NCBI GenBank assembly: GCA_030922375.1
Contig: JAVEPB010000058.1
Span: forward strand, 1-46,241
Source: a bacterium
GTDB lineage: Bacteria > UBA8248
Direction of reading: 5' to 3'
Length of the DNA stretch: 46,241 nt
Made by a program: the position numbers and the translations under genes. The stretch's first letter is position 1. The number at the start of each line of letters is the position of its first letter. The notes below the pieces were generated by a model. That model was not told where the DNA came from. It saw nothing but the letters and a program-made list of their open reading frames with translations, and did not search any database. Shown here piece after piece: positions 37,193 to 46,172 of the stretch.

Positions 37193-37290
37193 GTTAACTT
37201 ACTCCTGCAAACTGTTAAAAATAACTACCATTTCCGTCCTGAGCCCTTCGAATGTTCCAACTATTCACGTTAACTTACTCCCGCAACCGG
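37178..37290. repeat. Short direct repeat at the end of the zinc-ribbon gene and start of the next
   Basis: Two copies with a 76-bp period, read on the minus strand: ggagtaagttaacgtgaat occurs at both, flanked by ttgc and gttggaa. One covers the stop of the CcmI-like gene (in GTGA), the other the GTG start and ribosome site of the next gene. The layout suggests a small tandem duplication of an ancestral overlapping stop/start. Confidence 0.8.
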
Positions 37291-37882
37291 CGCAAAACTT
37301 ATGGCTTTTCTCGGCCCGTGCTCCGCACTCCGGGCAAAACCCCGGCTTTTCACCCACTTCGGCGGAGTCTTCTACAGCAGAGTCTTCTGCGGCGGAACCC
37401 TCCGGCGGCAGGACCTTCCTGTGGCGCAGGATTTCAGCCTCGAGCCTCTCCTCGAGCCTCTCCTCGAGGCGCTCCTCCTCGCTCGGGGCCGCGCCTGCCC
37501 TGGCGGTGAAGGGCGCCATTTTCGGGTCCAGAGCGGCGTCCACCGCCTCGCCCTCGCCGAGATAGGCGGGGACCATTCCCTCCTTCACCCCGCAGGCCTC
37601 AAGGCGCCTCAGCGCGTTCAGCGCACCCGTCCGCGCCCGGCCAATCATCTCCCCGTAGTCCTCCTCCGAGAGCTTACCCATCTCCCGGTCCATGTCGATC
37701 TCCCGGATGTTGCGGTAGGCCTGCTCACGCTCGATCAGCAGCCGCGCGATCTCCTCTCCCGCCGCGTCGGTCCCGCCGGCGCCTCCTGCCTCCGCCACGG
37801 CCGGCTGGACAAGGGGCCAGAGAGCGTACGCAAACGCGGCCAAAATTATCGCCGCTACGCCGAGCAGGCTCAGTGTCTCCAT
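37265..37882 (-). CDS. CcmI-like helical protein with C-terminal zinc ribbon
   Basis: 205 residues. An N-terminal membrane helix (about 5-28) is followed by a helical, charged region (LLIEREQAYRNIREIDMDRE, typical of CcmI/CcdA-linked helical domains), an acidic stretch with repeated LEERLEERLE, and a final zinc ribbon (CPECGA ... CAGCG). It sits three bases after ccmF, in the place usually taken by ccmI. Zinc ribbons are not part of classical CcmI. The function is inferred from position: apocytochrome handling. Confidence 0.75.
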   Translation of the reverse strand: METLSLLGVAAIILAAFAYALWPLVQPAVAEAGGAGGTDAAGEEIARLLIEREQAYRNIREIDMDREMGKLSEEDYGEMIGRARTGALNALRRLEACGVKEGMVPAYLGEGEAVDAALDPKMAPFTARAGAAPSEEERLEERLEERLEAEILRHRKVLPPEGSAAEDSAVEDSAEVGEKPGFCPECGARAEKSHKFCAGCGSKLT

Positions 37883-37885
37883 CCC

Positions 37886-39865
37886 CTAGGCTCCTGCCGC
37901 GGAAGGCTTCGCCCGCCGCCGCCGGCCCCACCGCTCCGGCAAAAAGCACACGATCGTCCCGAGGGTGAAAACGTAGCCCCCGGCCCATATCCAGTTAATA
38001 AGGGGGTTAACCATGAACTTGAAGGTCGCCGAGCCATCCTCGTCCACATCGGCGAACACCGCGTAAATGTCCTCGGTAAAACCATAGCGGATTCCCGCCT
38101 CCGTCGTCGGCTGGGGCGGGGTGAAATAGAGACGCTTTTCGGCCTCGATCTCCCCCAGCCGGGCGCCCTTCTTGAAGACCGCGAGGCGGGCGAACGCCGA
38201 TTGGTACTGAGGCGATCGCTCCTGGCGAACTCCCTCGTACTTGAACCGCGTCCCCTCCATCTCAAAACTCTGGCCCAGCGAGAGACGGACCTCGCCCACC
38301 TGCTGATAGGCCGACGAGGCGGCCACTCCGATGAAAATCAGGGCCATCGCAAAGTGGACGATGTAGCCCCCGAAGCGCCGTTTGTTGCGCATCGTCAGCT
38401 CCCAGGCGGCCTCGAAAATCCCGTCACCCTGGTGGCGCCTGCGTGCCGAGATCCCCCGGTAGTATTCGAGGAAAATCGTCGCGATCATGAAGATGCAAAG
38501 CGAAAAGGCGAGGACCGCATAAACGTGCCTTACCCCGAGAGTCACCAGCGCCGCCAGCGAGACCAGACTGACGATGACGGGATAGGTGAAATTCTTCCGG
38601 AGCATCTTCGTCGAGGCCCGCCTCCAGGCGAGTAACGGCGAGACGCCCGCCAGGAGTATCAGCAAAAGCCCGATGGGCACATTCACCTGATTGAAAAACG
38701 GGGGGCCGACCGTTACCTTCACCCCCTTTACCGCCTCGCTGAGAACCGGGAACATCGTCCCCCAGAATACGGCGAAGGTAATGCCGACGAGGACGACATT
38801 GTTCAAAAGAAAACTCGCCTCGCGCGAGAAAAAACTCTCCATCTCGTGTTCGCTCTTGAGCATGGGGAGCCGCCAGATCACCAGACTGAAGCCGACGATC
38901 AGGGTAACGACGATATAGACCAGGAACACCCAGCCAAAGCTGCTGCTCGCGAAGGCGTGAACGCTCGAGATGATGCCGCTGCGGGTGATGAACGTGCCAA
39001 ACAGGGTAAGCGAATAGGTGATGATGATCAGCGAGACGTTCCAGACCTTCAGCATCCCCCGCTTTTCCTGAATCATCACCGAATGAAGAAAGGCCGTCCC
39101 CATGAGCCAGGGCATCAGGCTGGCATTCTCCACCGGGTCCCACGCCCAGTAGCCTCCCCAGCCGAGTTCGCGGTATGCCCAGGCGCCGCCGAGCAGAATC
39201 CCCATCCCGTTAAAAAACCAGGCCGTGAGCGTCCAGCGCCGGGTGGTGGAGATCCAGGCGGAGTCGAGCTTTCCGGACACGAGGGCTCCGACGCAAAACG
39301 CGAAGGGAACCGCGAAACCCACATACCCCAAAAAAAGATTCGGCGGGTGAATCACCATCCCCCAGTCCTGAAGCAGCGGATTGAGCCCCTGCCCGTTCAG
39401 GGGCGGATTCGGCAGGGTATCGAATGGGGGAGTCACGAAATTCAGGATTGTCATGAAGAAGGCGGCCGTCACCATGAGCGTTGCCGTAACGTAGGGCATC
39501 AACTCGATGTTCCGGTGGCGGTTTTGCCGCAGGACGATGAACGCGAATATACAAAGCAGAAGCAGCCAGAAGAGAAGGCTGCCCTCCTGTCCTCCCCAAA
39601 GGCCGCTGAACCGGTAAAAGGCATTCAGATTGTTGTCCACGATACTGGTGACGTATTCGACTCGGTAGTCCCGGAGGAGAAGCAAAACGACGAGGCTGGC
39701 GCTCGCCGCCGAGACCAGGACGAATACGGCAGCGGCGGCGTTGCGCCCGGCGGCGATGAGTTCCTGCCGTTTTTGCAGGCCGCCCCATACCGAGGCGGCG
39801 GCGCTGAACAAAGCAAGGACATAGGCGGCCCAAAGGCCGTAGTGTCCGAGTTCAATCAGGAACAT
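37886..39865 (-). CDS. ccmF: Cytochrome c haem lyase subunit CcmF
   Basis: 659 residues, a large multi-helix inner-membrane protein that transfers haem from CcmE to apocytochrome c. The haem-handling tryptophan motif is ELGWGGYWAWDPVENASLMPW, and DVDEDGSATFKFMVNPLINW near the end is also family-like. The size and the periplasmic C-terminal domain are as expected. It follows ccmE by 69 bases and precedes the CcmI-like gene by three. Confidence 0.96.
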   Translation of the reverse strand: MFLIELGHYGLWAAYVLALFSAAASVWGGLQKRQELIAAGRNAAAAVFVLVSAASASLVVLLLLRDYRVEYVTSIVDNNLNAFYRFSGLWGGQEGSLLFWLLLLCIFAFIVLRQNRHRNIELMPYVTATLMVTAAFFMTILNFVTPPFDTLPNPPLNGQGLNPLLQDWGMVIHPPNLFLGYVGFAVPFAFCVGALVSGKLDSAWISTTRRWTLTAWFFNGMGILLGGAWAYRELGWGGYWAWDPVENASLMPWLMGTAFLHSVMIQEKRGMLKVWNVSLIIITYSLTLFGTFITRSGIISSVHAFASSSFGWVFLVYIVVTLIVGFSLVIWRLPMLKSEHEMESFFSREASFLLNNVVLVGITFAVFWGTMFPVLSEAVKGVKVTVGPPFFNQVNVPIGLLLILLAGVSPLLAWRRASTKMLRKNFTYPVIVSLVSLAALVTLGVRHVYAVLAFSLCIFMIATIFLEYYRGISARRRHQGDGIFEAAWELTMRNKRRFGGYIVHFAMALIFIGVAASSAYQQVGEVRLSLGQSFEMEGTRFKYEGVRQERSPQYQSAFARLAVFKKGARLGEIEAEKRLYFTPPQPTTEAGIRYGFTEDIYAVFADVDEDGSATFKFMVNPLINWIWAGGYVFTLGTIVCFLPERWGRRRRAKPSAAGA

Positions 39866-39934
39866 CGAGTAGCTCCCTGGGCAATTTGTATGCCGGAAAT
39901 AATAACCGCGCCGGGCAGCCGGTGCGGTGGAGGG

Positions 39935-40417
39935 CTAGTTTTTCGATTCGGTCTTTTTTGCCGCCGCGCTAATATTAATGAGCCTCAAATGATCGGCAGC
40001 GCCCGGGACTTCCTCTCCCGCCTTCTGCATCTCAGTAAATTTCGAAGGGCAGGCCACCATCAGGTTTTTCGCCACGAGAACCCCCTGGGCGTTTATTTTA
40101 CCCTCGGCGATGACGGGAAACCCGTTTTCAAGGAGATCGGGCGGAACCCCGGTGTAATTCACCGGAAGAACCGATTTTTCCCCCTGAAGGCTGAACGAAA
40201 GGCGCATGGCCTTCGAATTCCGCGAGAGGGAGTTGGGAACGAGCTTTCCCTCCACCCGGATCCCCTGCCCCGAAAGGCTTTGGCCCTTATCCGCGATTTC
40301 ATCGACCGTCAGGAAGTAGGAAAGATTTTCGCTCTGAAAACTGGTGAGGAACAAAAAGAGAAACGCGCTGAGAAGAACAGCTCCAGCGATAAGGAATTTT
40401 ATCCGATTTACGTTCAT
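39935..40417 (-). CDS. ccmE: Haem chaperone CcmE, cysteine-type variant
   Basis: 160 residues with an N-terminal membrane anchor (about 8-25) and the CcmE beta barrel. In classical CcmE the haem-binding His lies in HDENY; here the matching segment is VACPSKF, so His is replaced by Cys123 and the Tyr by Phe127. A Cys-xxx-Tyr type occurs in the variant System I* described for archaea and Desulfovibrio; here the last residue is Phe. It is the first gene of the operon, with a gap of about 220 bases upstream to ilvC. Confidence 0.9.
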   Translation of the reverse strand: MNVNRIKFLIAGAVLLSAFLFLFLTSFQSENLSYFLTVDEIADKGQSLSGQGIRVEGKLVPNSLSRNSKAMRLSFSLQGEKSVLPVNYTGVPPDLLENGFPVIAEGKINAQGVLVAKNLMVACPSKFTEMQKAGEEVPGAADHLRLINISAAAKKTESKN

Positions 40418-40565
40418 TCATGCCCCCGGTGCGGAACTTCGAAAAAAAGCGGCAATAACCTCTCCCTAAAGAGTACGTTTCAAAACCTTATCTTTCAACT
40501 GGAAACCGGAAAAATTGGGAAAAAATTCATTTTCTCCGATCAAAATCCGAAAATCGGCGCCCTGC

Positions 40566-40612
40566 AAAAAAAAACGAACCCCGGCTCGCCGGCGCATCGG
40601 CAAGCCGGGGGT
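40566..40612 (-). terminator. Rho-independent terminator of ilvC
   Basis: On the minus strand, a GC stem (40577-40586 with 40603-40612) encloses the ccggc/gccgg core and is followed by a run of nine T residues (A-run 40566-40574). It lies about 28-70 bases past the ilvC stop. Confidence 0.85.
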
Positions 40613-40639
40613 CGAATTCCACGCTTTCGGCGGTCGGGC

Positions 40640-41671
40640 TTACTTGACCTCCCGCTCCTCGATCCAGGGCATCATCGCCCGGAGCCGGGCGCCGACGACC
40701 TCGATGGGATGCTCCTTTTCCTTGCGGACCACGGTGTTGAACGTGGGCCGGCCCACCATGTTCTCGTTAATCCACTCGCCTGCGAAATCTCCCGACTGAA
40801 TTTCCTGGAGAATTTCCTTCATTCGCTCGCGGGTTCCCTCGTCGATCACCCTCTTCCCGCGCGAGATATCGCCATACTCGGCGGTGTCCGAGACCGAGTA
40901 GCGCATCATCGTGATGCCGCCCTGGTAGATGAGATCGGTGATGAGTTTCACCTCGTGGAGACACTCGAAGTAAGCCAGCGCCGGTTGATAGCCCGCCTCG
41001 ACCAGCGTTTCGAACGCCGCCCGGATAAGCTCTGAAATTCCGCCGCAAAGGACCGCCTGCTCCCCGAAAAGGTCGGTCTCGGTCTCCTCTTCGATGGTGG
41101 TTTCGATGATGCCGGCCCGCGCGCAACCCACCGCCTTGCCGTAGGCGAGGGCATAGTCCCGGGCCTTGCCGGTGGCGTCCTGGAACACCGCCACCAGGCC
41201 GGGAACGCCGCGGCCGTCCTCGTACTGAAATCGCATGGTGTGGCCCGGGCTCTTGGGCGCGATCATCACCACGTCGAGATTTTCGGGGGGGATAATCTGG
41301 CCATAGTTCAGGTTGAATCCGTGGGCAACGACGAAGGTGTCGCCGTCCTTCATGTTGGGTTCGATGTCGTCTTTCCAGATGCCGGGCTGGAGATGGTCCT
41401 GGGTCAGGATGACGACAATGTCGCCCGCCTTCGCCGCCTCGGCGGTCTCCATCACCTCGAGACCGTCGTCCTCGGCCTGCTTCCACCGGGCGGAGGTTTT
41501 GCGGAGGCCGACCACCACCCTGGCCCCGCTGTCCTGGCAATTGAGGGCGTGCGCCCGGCCCTGGCTTCCGTAGCCGATGACCGCGATGGTCCTGTCCTGA
41601 AGCAAATTCAGGTCGGCATCGGCGTCATAGTAGATTTTCAGATCTTTCAGAAGTTCATCGGAATTGGTCAT
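40640..41671 (-). CDS. ilvC: Ketol-acid reductoisomerase
   Basis: 343 residues from ATG 41671; the frame is open further up but [20 protein letters not shown] is the usual beginning. The enzyme isomerises and reduces acetohydroxy acids in valine, leucine and isoleucine synthesis, needing Mg and NADPH. The nucleotide fold is [20 protein letters not shown], and [13 protein letters not shown] the coenzyme-phosphate region. Class I (short) form. There is a terminator after it, and no other ilv gene in the window. Confidence 0.97.
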   Translation of the reverse strand: MTNSDELLKDLKIYYDADADLNLLQDRTIAVIGYGSQGRAHALNCQDSGARVVVGLRKTSARWKQAEDDGLEVMETAEAAKAGDIVVILTQDHLQPGIWKDDIEPNMKDGDTFVVAHGFNLNYGQIIPPENLDVVMIAPKSPGHTMRFQYEDGRGVPGLVAVFQDATGKARDYALAYGKAVGCARAGIIETTIEEETETDLFGEQAVLCGGISELIRAAFETLVEAGYQPALAYFECLHEVKLITDLIYQGGITMMRYSVSDTAEYGDISRGKRVIDEGTRERMKEILQEIQSGDFAGEWINENMVGRPTFNTVVRKEKEHPIEVVGARLRAMMPWIEEREVK

Positions 41672-41938
41672 GACTTTTGCCCCTTCGGCTACTCGTAAAA
41701 GAAATCCATAGCGCGCGCCAATGCGGGCGAGCGCATCGCCAAATCGCAGGATAGGCCCTGAAAAATGACGGTTTAATCTAGGGACCGTGAGCGAGGGTGT
41801 CAAGGCGGAACGCGGGTGTGTGGCGGTGGGCGAAACGAGGCCTTGATGCTTCCGCCCGTTACCCCTTATGGTGGCTCTTGACCTGAGGTTCCACCGGTTT
41901 CCGCCCCCACGGCCCTACCCTATCGGTCAGGAGCGAAT

Positions 41939-42988
41939 ATGTCCCGATCTTCGAGTCTTCTCCGGACCTCCCGGACGCTCGCCGCCCCCGTTTTCCTGAT
42001 CTGCGCCCTCTTCGCGGCGGCCCTGCTCGCCCCATCCGCCACAGCTGCCGCCGGCCGGGTGACCATCATGCTCAACTGGCTCCCGGGGGGGGCCCATGTG
42101 CCCATCTACTATGCACGGGACGCCGGTTTTTATAAGAAAGCGGGAATCGAGGTCGAAATCCGGAGCTCGCGGGGCAGCCGTGAGGCCTTGAGCGCTCTGG
42201 GCGCGGGCAAGGCCCAGTTCGCCATCACCGAGGCGGCCGAACTCTTCTCCAGGCGGGCCGACGGCCTCAAGCCGGTGGGGGTGATGGCCTATTTCAACAA
42301 AAGCCCGAACGCCGTGTTGGCGCTCAATGGCTCGGGAATCCGCCGCATCGCTGATCTGGCCGGAAAACGGATCGCCGCCCCGCGATCATCATTGCCGCGG
42401 ATACTGTTTCCCCGGCTGGCGGGCGAGGGAAAAATCAACCTGAAGGAGGTGCACTGGGTCAGCCTGGCGCCCGCCGAGCTGATGCCGGCGCTGATCGCGG
42501 GAAAGGTCGATGCCGTCGCCTCTTCCACGATGGTCGCCCATCAATACCGCGTCGCCGCCGCGAAAAAAGGGGGCGCGCTCTCCGTCCTCCCCCTCGCCGA
42601 CGCCGGCGTGAACATCTACTCGCTCGTCCTCGCGGCACCGAAGGCCTTCATCACCAAAAACCCCGGACTGGCGAAATCCTTCGTCCGGGCCACGACCGAG
42701 GGAGTGGCCGCCGCCCTTGAGCGCCCCGGCTTGGCCCTCAAAATTTTCCTCAAGGCGAATCCGGCCGTCATCCGGCCCCGGGCCCGCGCCGAGTGGCGGG
42801 TGGCGCATTCGCTCATTTATCCGCTCGAGGCGCGGCGCTCGCCTCTCGGGCGCTTCGAGCGGAGCCGCATCGAGGAGATGAGGAAAATCCTCACCCGGAT
42901 CAGGAATCTCAGGACCGTTTCTTCTTCCATCGACGTCTACTCGAACGAACTCGTGCCCGCGCTCAGGCCGCGTCCCGGAGCCCTCTAG
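41939..42988 (+). CDS. ABC transporter binding protein, NMT1/SsuA type
   Basis: 349 residues with a signal peptide (cleavage near ATAAAGR) and the start of the mature protein VTIMLNWLPGGAHVPIYYARDAGFY, typical of the NMT1/THI5, nitrate/sulfonate/taurine-type group. GKAQFAITEAAELFS and GKRIAAPRSS fit the family. Start ATG behind AGGAGCGA. No permease or ATPase is close, so it is an orphan gene in this window. Ligand unknown: pyrimidine precursor, sulfonate and others are possible. Confidence 0.88.
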   Translation: MSRSSSLLRTSRTLAAPVFLICALFAAALLAPSATAAAGRVTIMLNWLPGGAHVPIYYARDAGFYKKAGIEVEIRSSRGSREALSALGAGKAQFAITEAAELFSRRADGLKPVGVMAYFNKSPNAVLALNGSGIRRIADLAGKRIAAPRSSLPRILFPRLAGEGKINLKEVHWVSLAPAELMPALIAGKVDAVASSTMVAHQYRVAAAKKGGALSVLPLADAGVNIYSLVLAAPKAFITKNPGLAKSFVRATTEGVAAALERPGLALKIFLKANPAVIRPRARAEWRVAHSLIYPLEARRSPLGRFERSRIEEMRKILTRIRNLRTVSSSIDVYSNELVPALRPRPGAL

Positions 42989-43059
42989 GAGGAGCCGTCC
43001 CGGCCCGGGAATAACTCGCCCCGCCGCAGAGTATCTCTCCCTCTACCGTGCAGACCTCA

Positions 43060-44469
43060 TCAAATTGTCGAGGTGATGACGGGCCGCCCGATCCCCTGGA
43101 AAGCCTCGCTCGCCTCGTCGGCCGCCCGCGAGGCCGCCTCGAAGGCTTCCTGCGCCAGCTCCCGGCTTTTCTCTGCGAACTGGCGGGCCGACCCGGCCGC
43201 CCGCTCCTTGGCGTCGGCGGCGAATGCGCTCGCCTGCGTGGAGAACTCCGCCGCCTGGGCGGCGGCGTACTTGGCCTGCTCGACGGCGGCCATGCCCAGG
43301 TCCTTGGCCCGCTCGAGGAGTTCCTTCGCCGCCTGGTCGGCGGCCTCGATGGCGCCCTGCTGTTTATGCCTAATCGCCTCGGCGGCGTGCTGGAGCGCCC
43401 GGGCGGCGGCCTCCTTGGCCTCGGCAGCGGCCTTGAGAGCCGCCTCGTAGGCCTCGGCCGCCGAGGGCATCTGGGGCACCTCGACCGGAATCGTCGGGTC
43501 GGTCTGGGTCTGAAGGACGCCGGCCGCGGGCCCCGCCCGCCGCTCGTCGGCGGCGCGGAGGGCCTCCTCGTCCACCATGATGTCTATCCGCCTGGCGACG
43601 ACGCGCTTGCTCGGCTCGTTGATGCTCCAGGCGAGCCCGGCCGCCCCCATCAAGCGGATGAGATAATAGGTGATGTCCACCTCGAACCAGCGCTGGCCGT
43701 GGGCCGCCGAGCGCTGATCGGCGTGGTGGTTGTTGTGCCACCCCTCGCCGAAGGCGATGAGCGCCACCCACCAGCTGTTCGTGCTCTCCTCGTCGGTCTT
43801 GTAGTTGCGGTAGCCCCACAGGTGGGTCGCCGAGTTGACGAACCAGGTCGCGTGCCAGAGGGCGACCTGGCGCACAAACACCCCCCAGACAAGCCAGGAG
43901 GCGCCGAGCCCGCCCCAGAGCTCGCCCGCGAAAAACACCAAGGCGGCGAAAGCCGCCCATATCCAGAAAAAATGGCGGTCGAAGAAGCGCTGTACCGGGT
44001 CCCGGTCCAGATCCTTGGCGAAGCGGCAGTACTCCTCGTAGGCGTGGCACCCGGGCATGGTCACGAAAAGCCAGCCCATGTGGGCCCACAGGAAGGTGAC
44101 GAGCGGGGAATGCGGGTCCGGCTCGTCGTCGGCCTCCTTGTGGTGGATTCGGTGCTGGGCCACCCACTGCATCGGCCCGCTCTGAAGGGCCAGCACCCCG
44201 CAAAACGTCAGGAAATATTCCACCCACTTAAAAGTCTGAAAGCTCCTGTGGGTCAACAACCGGTGAAAACACATCGTGATGCCGAGCATCCCGGCCACGA
44301 AATAGAGAATGACGCCCAACACCAGTCCCGAGCGGCTGTAGTAGATCGGGTCGAAGGCCGCCAGCGCGGCGAGGTGAATCCCCCCGATGATAAGGACGGT
44401 CAACCACATCACCTTTCGCTCGCTCTTCCGGTGCACGGCAAGACGTTTATTTCCAGGATCGGACACCAA
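43060..44469 (-). CDS. Membrane fatty-acid desaturase with Ala-rich helical C-terminal tail
   Basis: 469 residues, start TTG 44469 behind GGAGG. The N-terminal part is an acyl-CoA-type desaturase with four helices and three His boxes: HRLLTH (69-74), HRIHH (106-110) and HNNHH (245-249), which hold the di-iron site. The last 130 residues, from about 336, are an Ala/Glu/Lys-rich amphipathic coil (AAEAYEAALKAAAEAKEAAA and so on) resembling phasin or apolipoprotein-like helices. Such an extension is not part of the usual desaturase. It would add a membrane- or lipid-surface-binding module. Confidence 0.88.
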   Translation of the reverse strand: MVSDPGNKRLAVHRKSERKVMWLTVLIIGGIHLAALAAFDPIYYSRSGLVLGVILYFVAGMLGITMCFHRLLTHRSFQTFKWVEYFLTFCGVLALQSGPMQWVAQHRIHHKEADDEPDPHSPLVTFLWAHMGWLFVTMPGCHAYEEYCRFAKDLDRDPVQRFFDRHFFWIWAAFAALVFFAGELWGGLGASWLVWGVFVRQVALWHATWFVNSATHLWGYRNYKTDEESTNSWWVALIAFGEGWHNNHHADQRSAAHGQRWFEVDITYYLIRLMGAAGLAWSINEPSKRVVARRIDIMVDEEALRAADERRAGPAAGVLQTQTDPTIPVEVPQMPSAAEAYEAALKAAAEAKEAAARALQHAAEAIRHKQQGAIEAADQAAKELLERAKDLGMAAVEQAKYAAAQAAEFSTQASAFAADAKERAAGSARQFAEKSRELAQEAFEAASRAADEASEAFQGIGRPVITSTI

Positions 44470-44821
44470 TCCATTCCTCCCTCTGCGATGAATTTAGATC
44501 GAGATTCGCGGATATCACACCGCGCGGCGCCGTGGCGCACGGTGCGCGGATACTCTCCGGGCGGGTCCCCCCAAAAAACCGATCACTCCCGATACCCGCC
44601 CATGTTCGTCGAGGCAAATCCGAAAATCAAGTTAAATCCATGCGATATTCAAAAGTTTCCTGACTTTTCAGGGGCCTTCGCTTCGGTCTCGAGTTCGACC
44701 TTCGCTTCAACCCTCATTCCGGGGCCACTTCCGCCCCAAATTCAGGGCCTCCCAATTTCCGGGCGAATATCATACATTGGCAACATACGTATCCACCACC
44801 ACTTTTCATCAGGAGCCCGCG
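44470..44821. other. Divergent intergenic region, no gene seen
   Basis: This 352-base gap separates the desaturase from the alpha/beta hydrolase. It has no convincing coding frame. Some AT-richer stretches (44600-44680 and 44760-44800) could hold promoters for either gene. I see no clear repeat or terminator beyond short purine runs. Confidence 0.5.
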
Positions 44822-45706
44822 ATGCCCGAAATCCAGGCCAACGGAATCAAACTTTTCTACGAGACCTCCGGCGAGGGGACGCCCGTCGTCTTTGTCCACG
44901 AGTTCGCGGGCGACCACCGGAGCTGGGAGGACCAGGTCCGCTTCTTCGGCCGGCGCTACAAGACCGTCGTCTATAACGCCCGGGGGTTTCCCCCCTCCGA
45001 GGTTCCAGAAGAGGTCTCGGGCTACAGCCAGGATCTCGCCACCGGCGATCTCGCCGGGCTCATCCTCGCCCTCGACCTCGCCCCGGCCCATGTCGTCGGC
45101 CTCTCGATGGGAGGCTTCGCCTCGCTTCACCTCGCTCTGCGACACCCCGAGCTGGCCCGCTCGTGCGTCGTGGCCGGCTGCGGCTACGGCTCGGTGATGA
45201 GCGAGCGCGAGCGCTTCCAGCGGGAAACCCGGGAGGTCGCCCGCCGCTTCCTCGACGAGGGCCTCGAGAAATTCGGCGAAACCTACACCACCGGGCCCAC
45301 CCGCGTTCAACTCGAACGCAAGGACCCGGCCGCCTTCGCCCGCTTCCAGCGCCACTTCGTCGAGCGCTCCGCCCTCGGCTCGGCCAACACCATGCGCGGC
45401 CTCCAGAGCGCCCGCCCCTCGGTCTACGAACTCGAGGAGGCCATGAAAAAATGCCGCGTCCCCACCCTCATCCTCACCGGCGACGAGGATGAGCCCTGCC
45501 TCGAGCCGGGCCTGTTCATGAAGCGCACCATCCCCACCTCGGCGCTCGTCACCTTCCCCAACGCCGGCCACCTCATCAATCTCGAGGAGCCCGCCATGTT
45601 CAACCGCGTTGTCCTCGACTTCATCACCGAGGTCGACGCCGGGCGCTGGCCCACCCGCGACCCGCGCTCGATCAGCGCCTCCTCGCTGATGCAGGACGAT
45701 AAGTAG
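44822..45706 (+). CDS. Alpha/beta-fold hydrolase
   Basis: 294 residues from ATG 44822, behind CAGGAGC. The nucleophile block is VVGLSMGGFAS (Ser95), with an acid in LTGDEDEPC and a His in NAGHLINLE, giving the complete triad. The oxyanion loop reads FVHEFAGDH, with HE rather than the usual HG. Near-neighbours in sequence hydrolyse esters or enol-lactones. No signal peptide. Lone gene, transcribed away from the desaturase. Confidence 0.9.
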   Translation: MPEIQANGIKLFYETSGEGTPVVFVHEFAGDHRSWEDQVRFFGRRYKTVVYNARGFPPSEVPEEVSGYSQDLATGDLAGLILALDLAPAHVVGLSMGGFASLHLALRHPELARSCVVAGCGYGSVMSERERFQRETREVARRFLDEGLEKFGETYTTGPTRVQLERKDPAAFARFQRHFVERSALGSANTMRGLQSARPSVYELEEAMKKCRVPTLILTGDEDEPCLEPGLFMKRTIPTSALVTFPNAGHLINLEEPAMFNRVVLDFITEVDAGRWPTRDPRSISASSLMQDDK

Positions 45707-45738
45707 GATGGATTAGAAGCAGGGAATTTCCCATATCT

Positions 45739-46125
45739 TTACTCTCCCGATTGTTTCATCTCCCGCTCGGGATCGGAGACCGTGAAGGCGAAGATAAGCG
45801 CCGCGGCGACCAACAACAGCGCGATGATGTCGAAAGAGTGTGCATAGCTCATCCGGGCGATGAGGAATCCCGCGACGATGGGCCCCGCCGATTCGCCGAT
45901 ATCCCAGATCGTGCCAAAGACGCCCATGGCCGACCCCATGCGGCCCGCCTTGACGAGATCCGCCACGAGGGCCGTGGTGACGGGGGTGACCGAAGCCACG
46001 CCAAGCCCGAGAAGCGCGGAAGAAATAATCAGAAATTGAAAACTATCCCCGCGAAAGATGACGGGAAGGGAGCCGGCGCAGAGAAGAAGGCTGACCTTCC
46101 CCCAATAGTGATACCAATCCTTATG
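45739..46125 (-). pseudogene. C-terminal remnant of an MFS transporter
   Basis: The frame is open from 46125 to the stop at 45739 and reads as the last three or so membrane helices of an MFS transporter: SLLLCAGSLPVIF, FLIISSALLGLGVASVTPV, VADLVKAGRMGSAMGVFGTI and FLIARMSYAHSFDIIALLLV. An in-frame stop (TAA, 46126-46128) lies just before it, and no membrane-like sequence precedes in any frame up to the window edge, so about two thirds of the gene is missing. A GTG at 45999 could start a short product of 86 residues, but that would not fold as a transporter. The break lies next to the dispersed repeat. Confidence 0.75.
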
Positions 46126-46172
46126 TTATCTCAGAAGCCAATGCTGGAGGGCTGACGTGCCCCCCTCACGTC

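Noticed and set aside
38846..41035. Plus-strand frame of 729 residues across ccmF, ccmE and ilvC
   Set aside because: It is antisense to three well-supported genes and has shadow-type composition (Arg/His/Gly-rich, no domains).
43048..44976. Plus-strand frame of 642 residues opposite the desaturase
   Set aside because: It mirrors the Ala-rich tail and His boxes of the true gene in the other strand; no recognisable domain.
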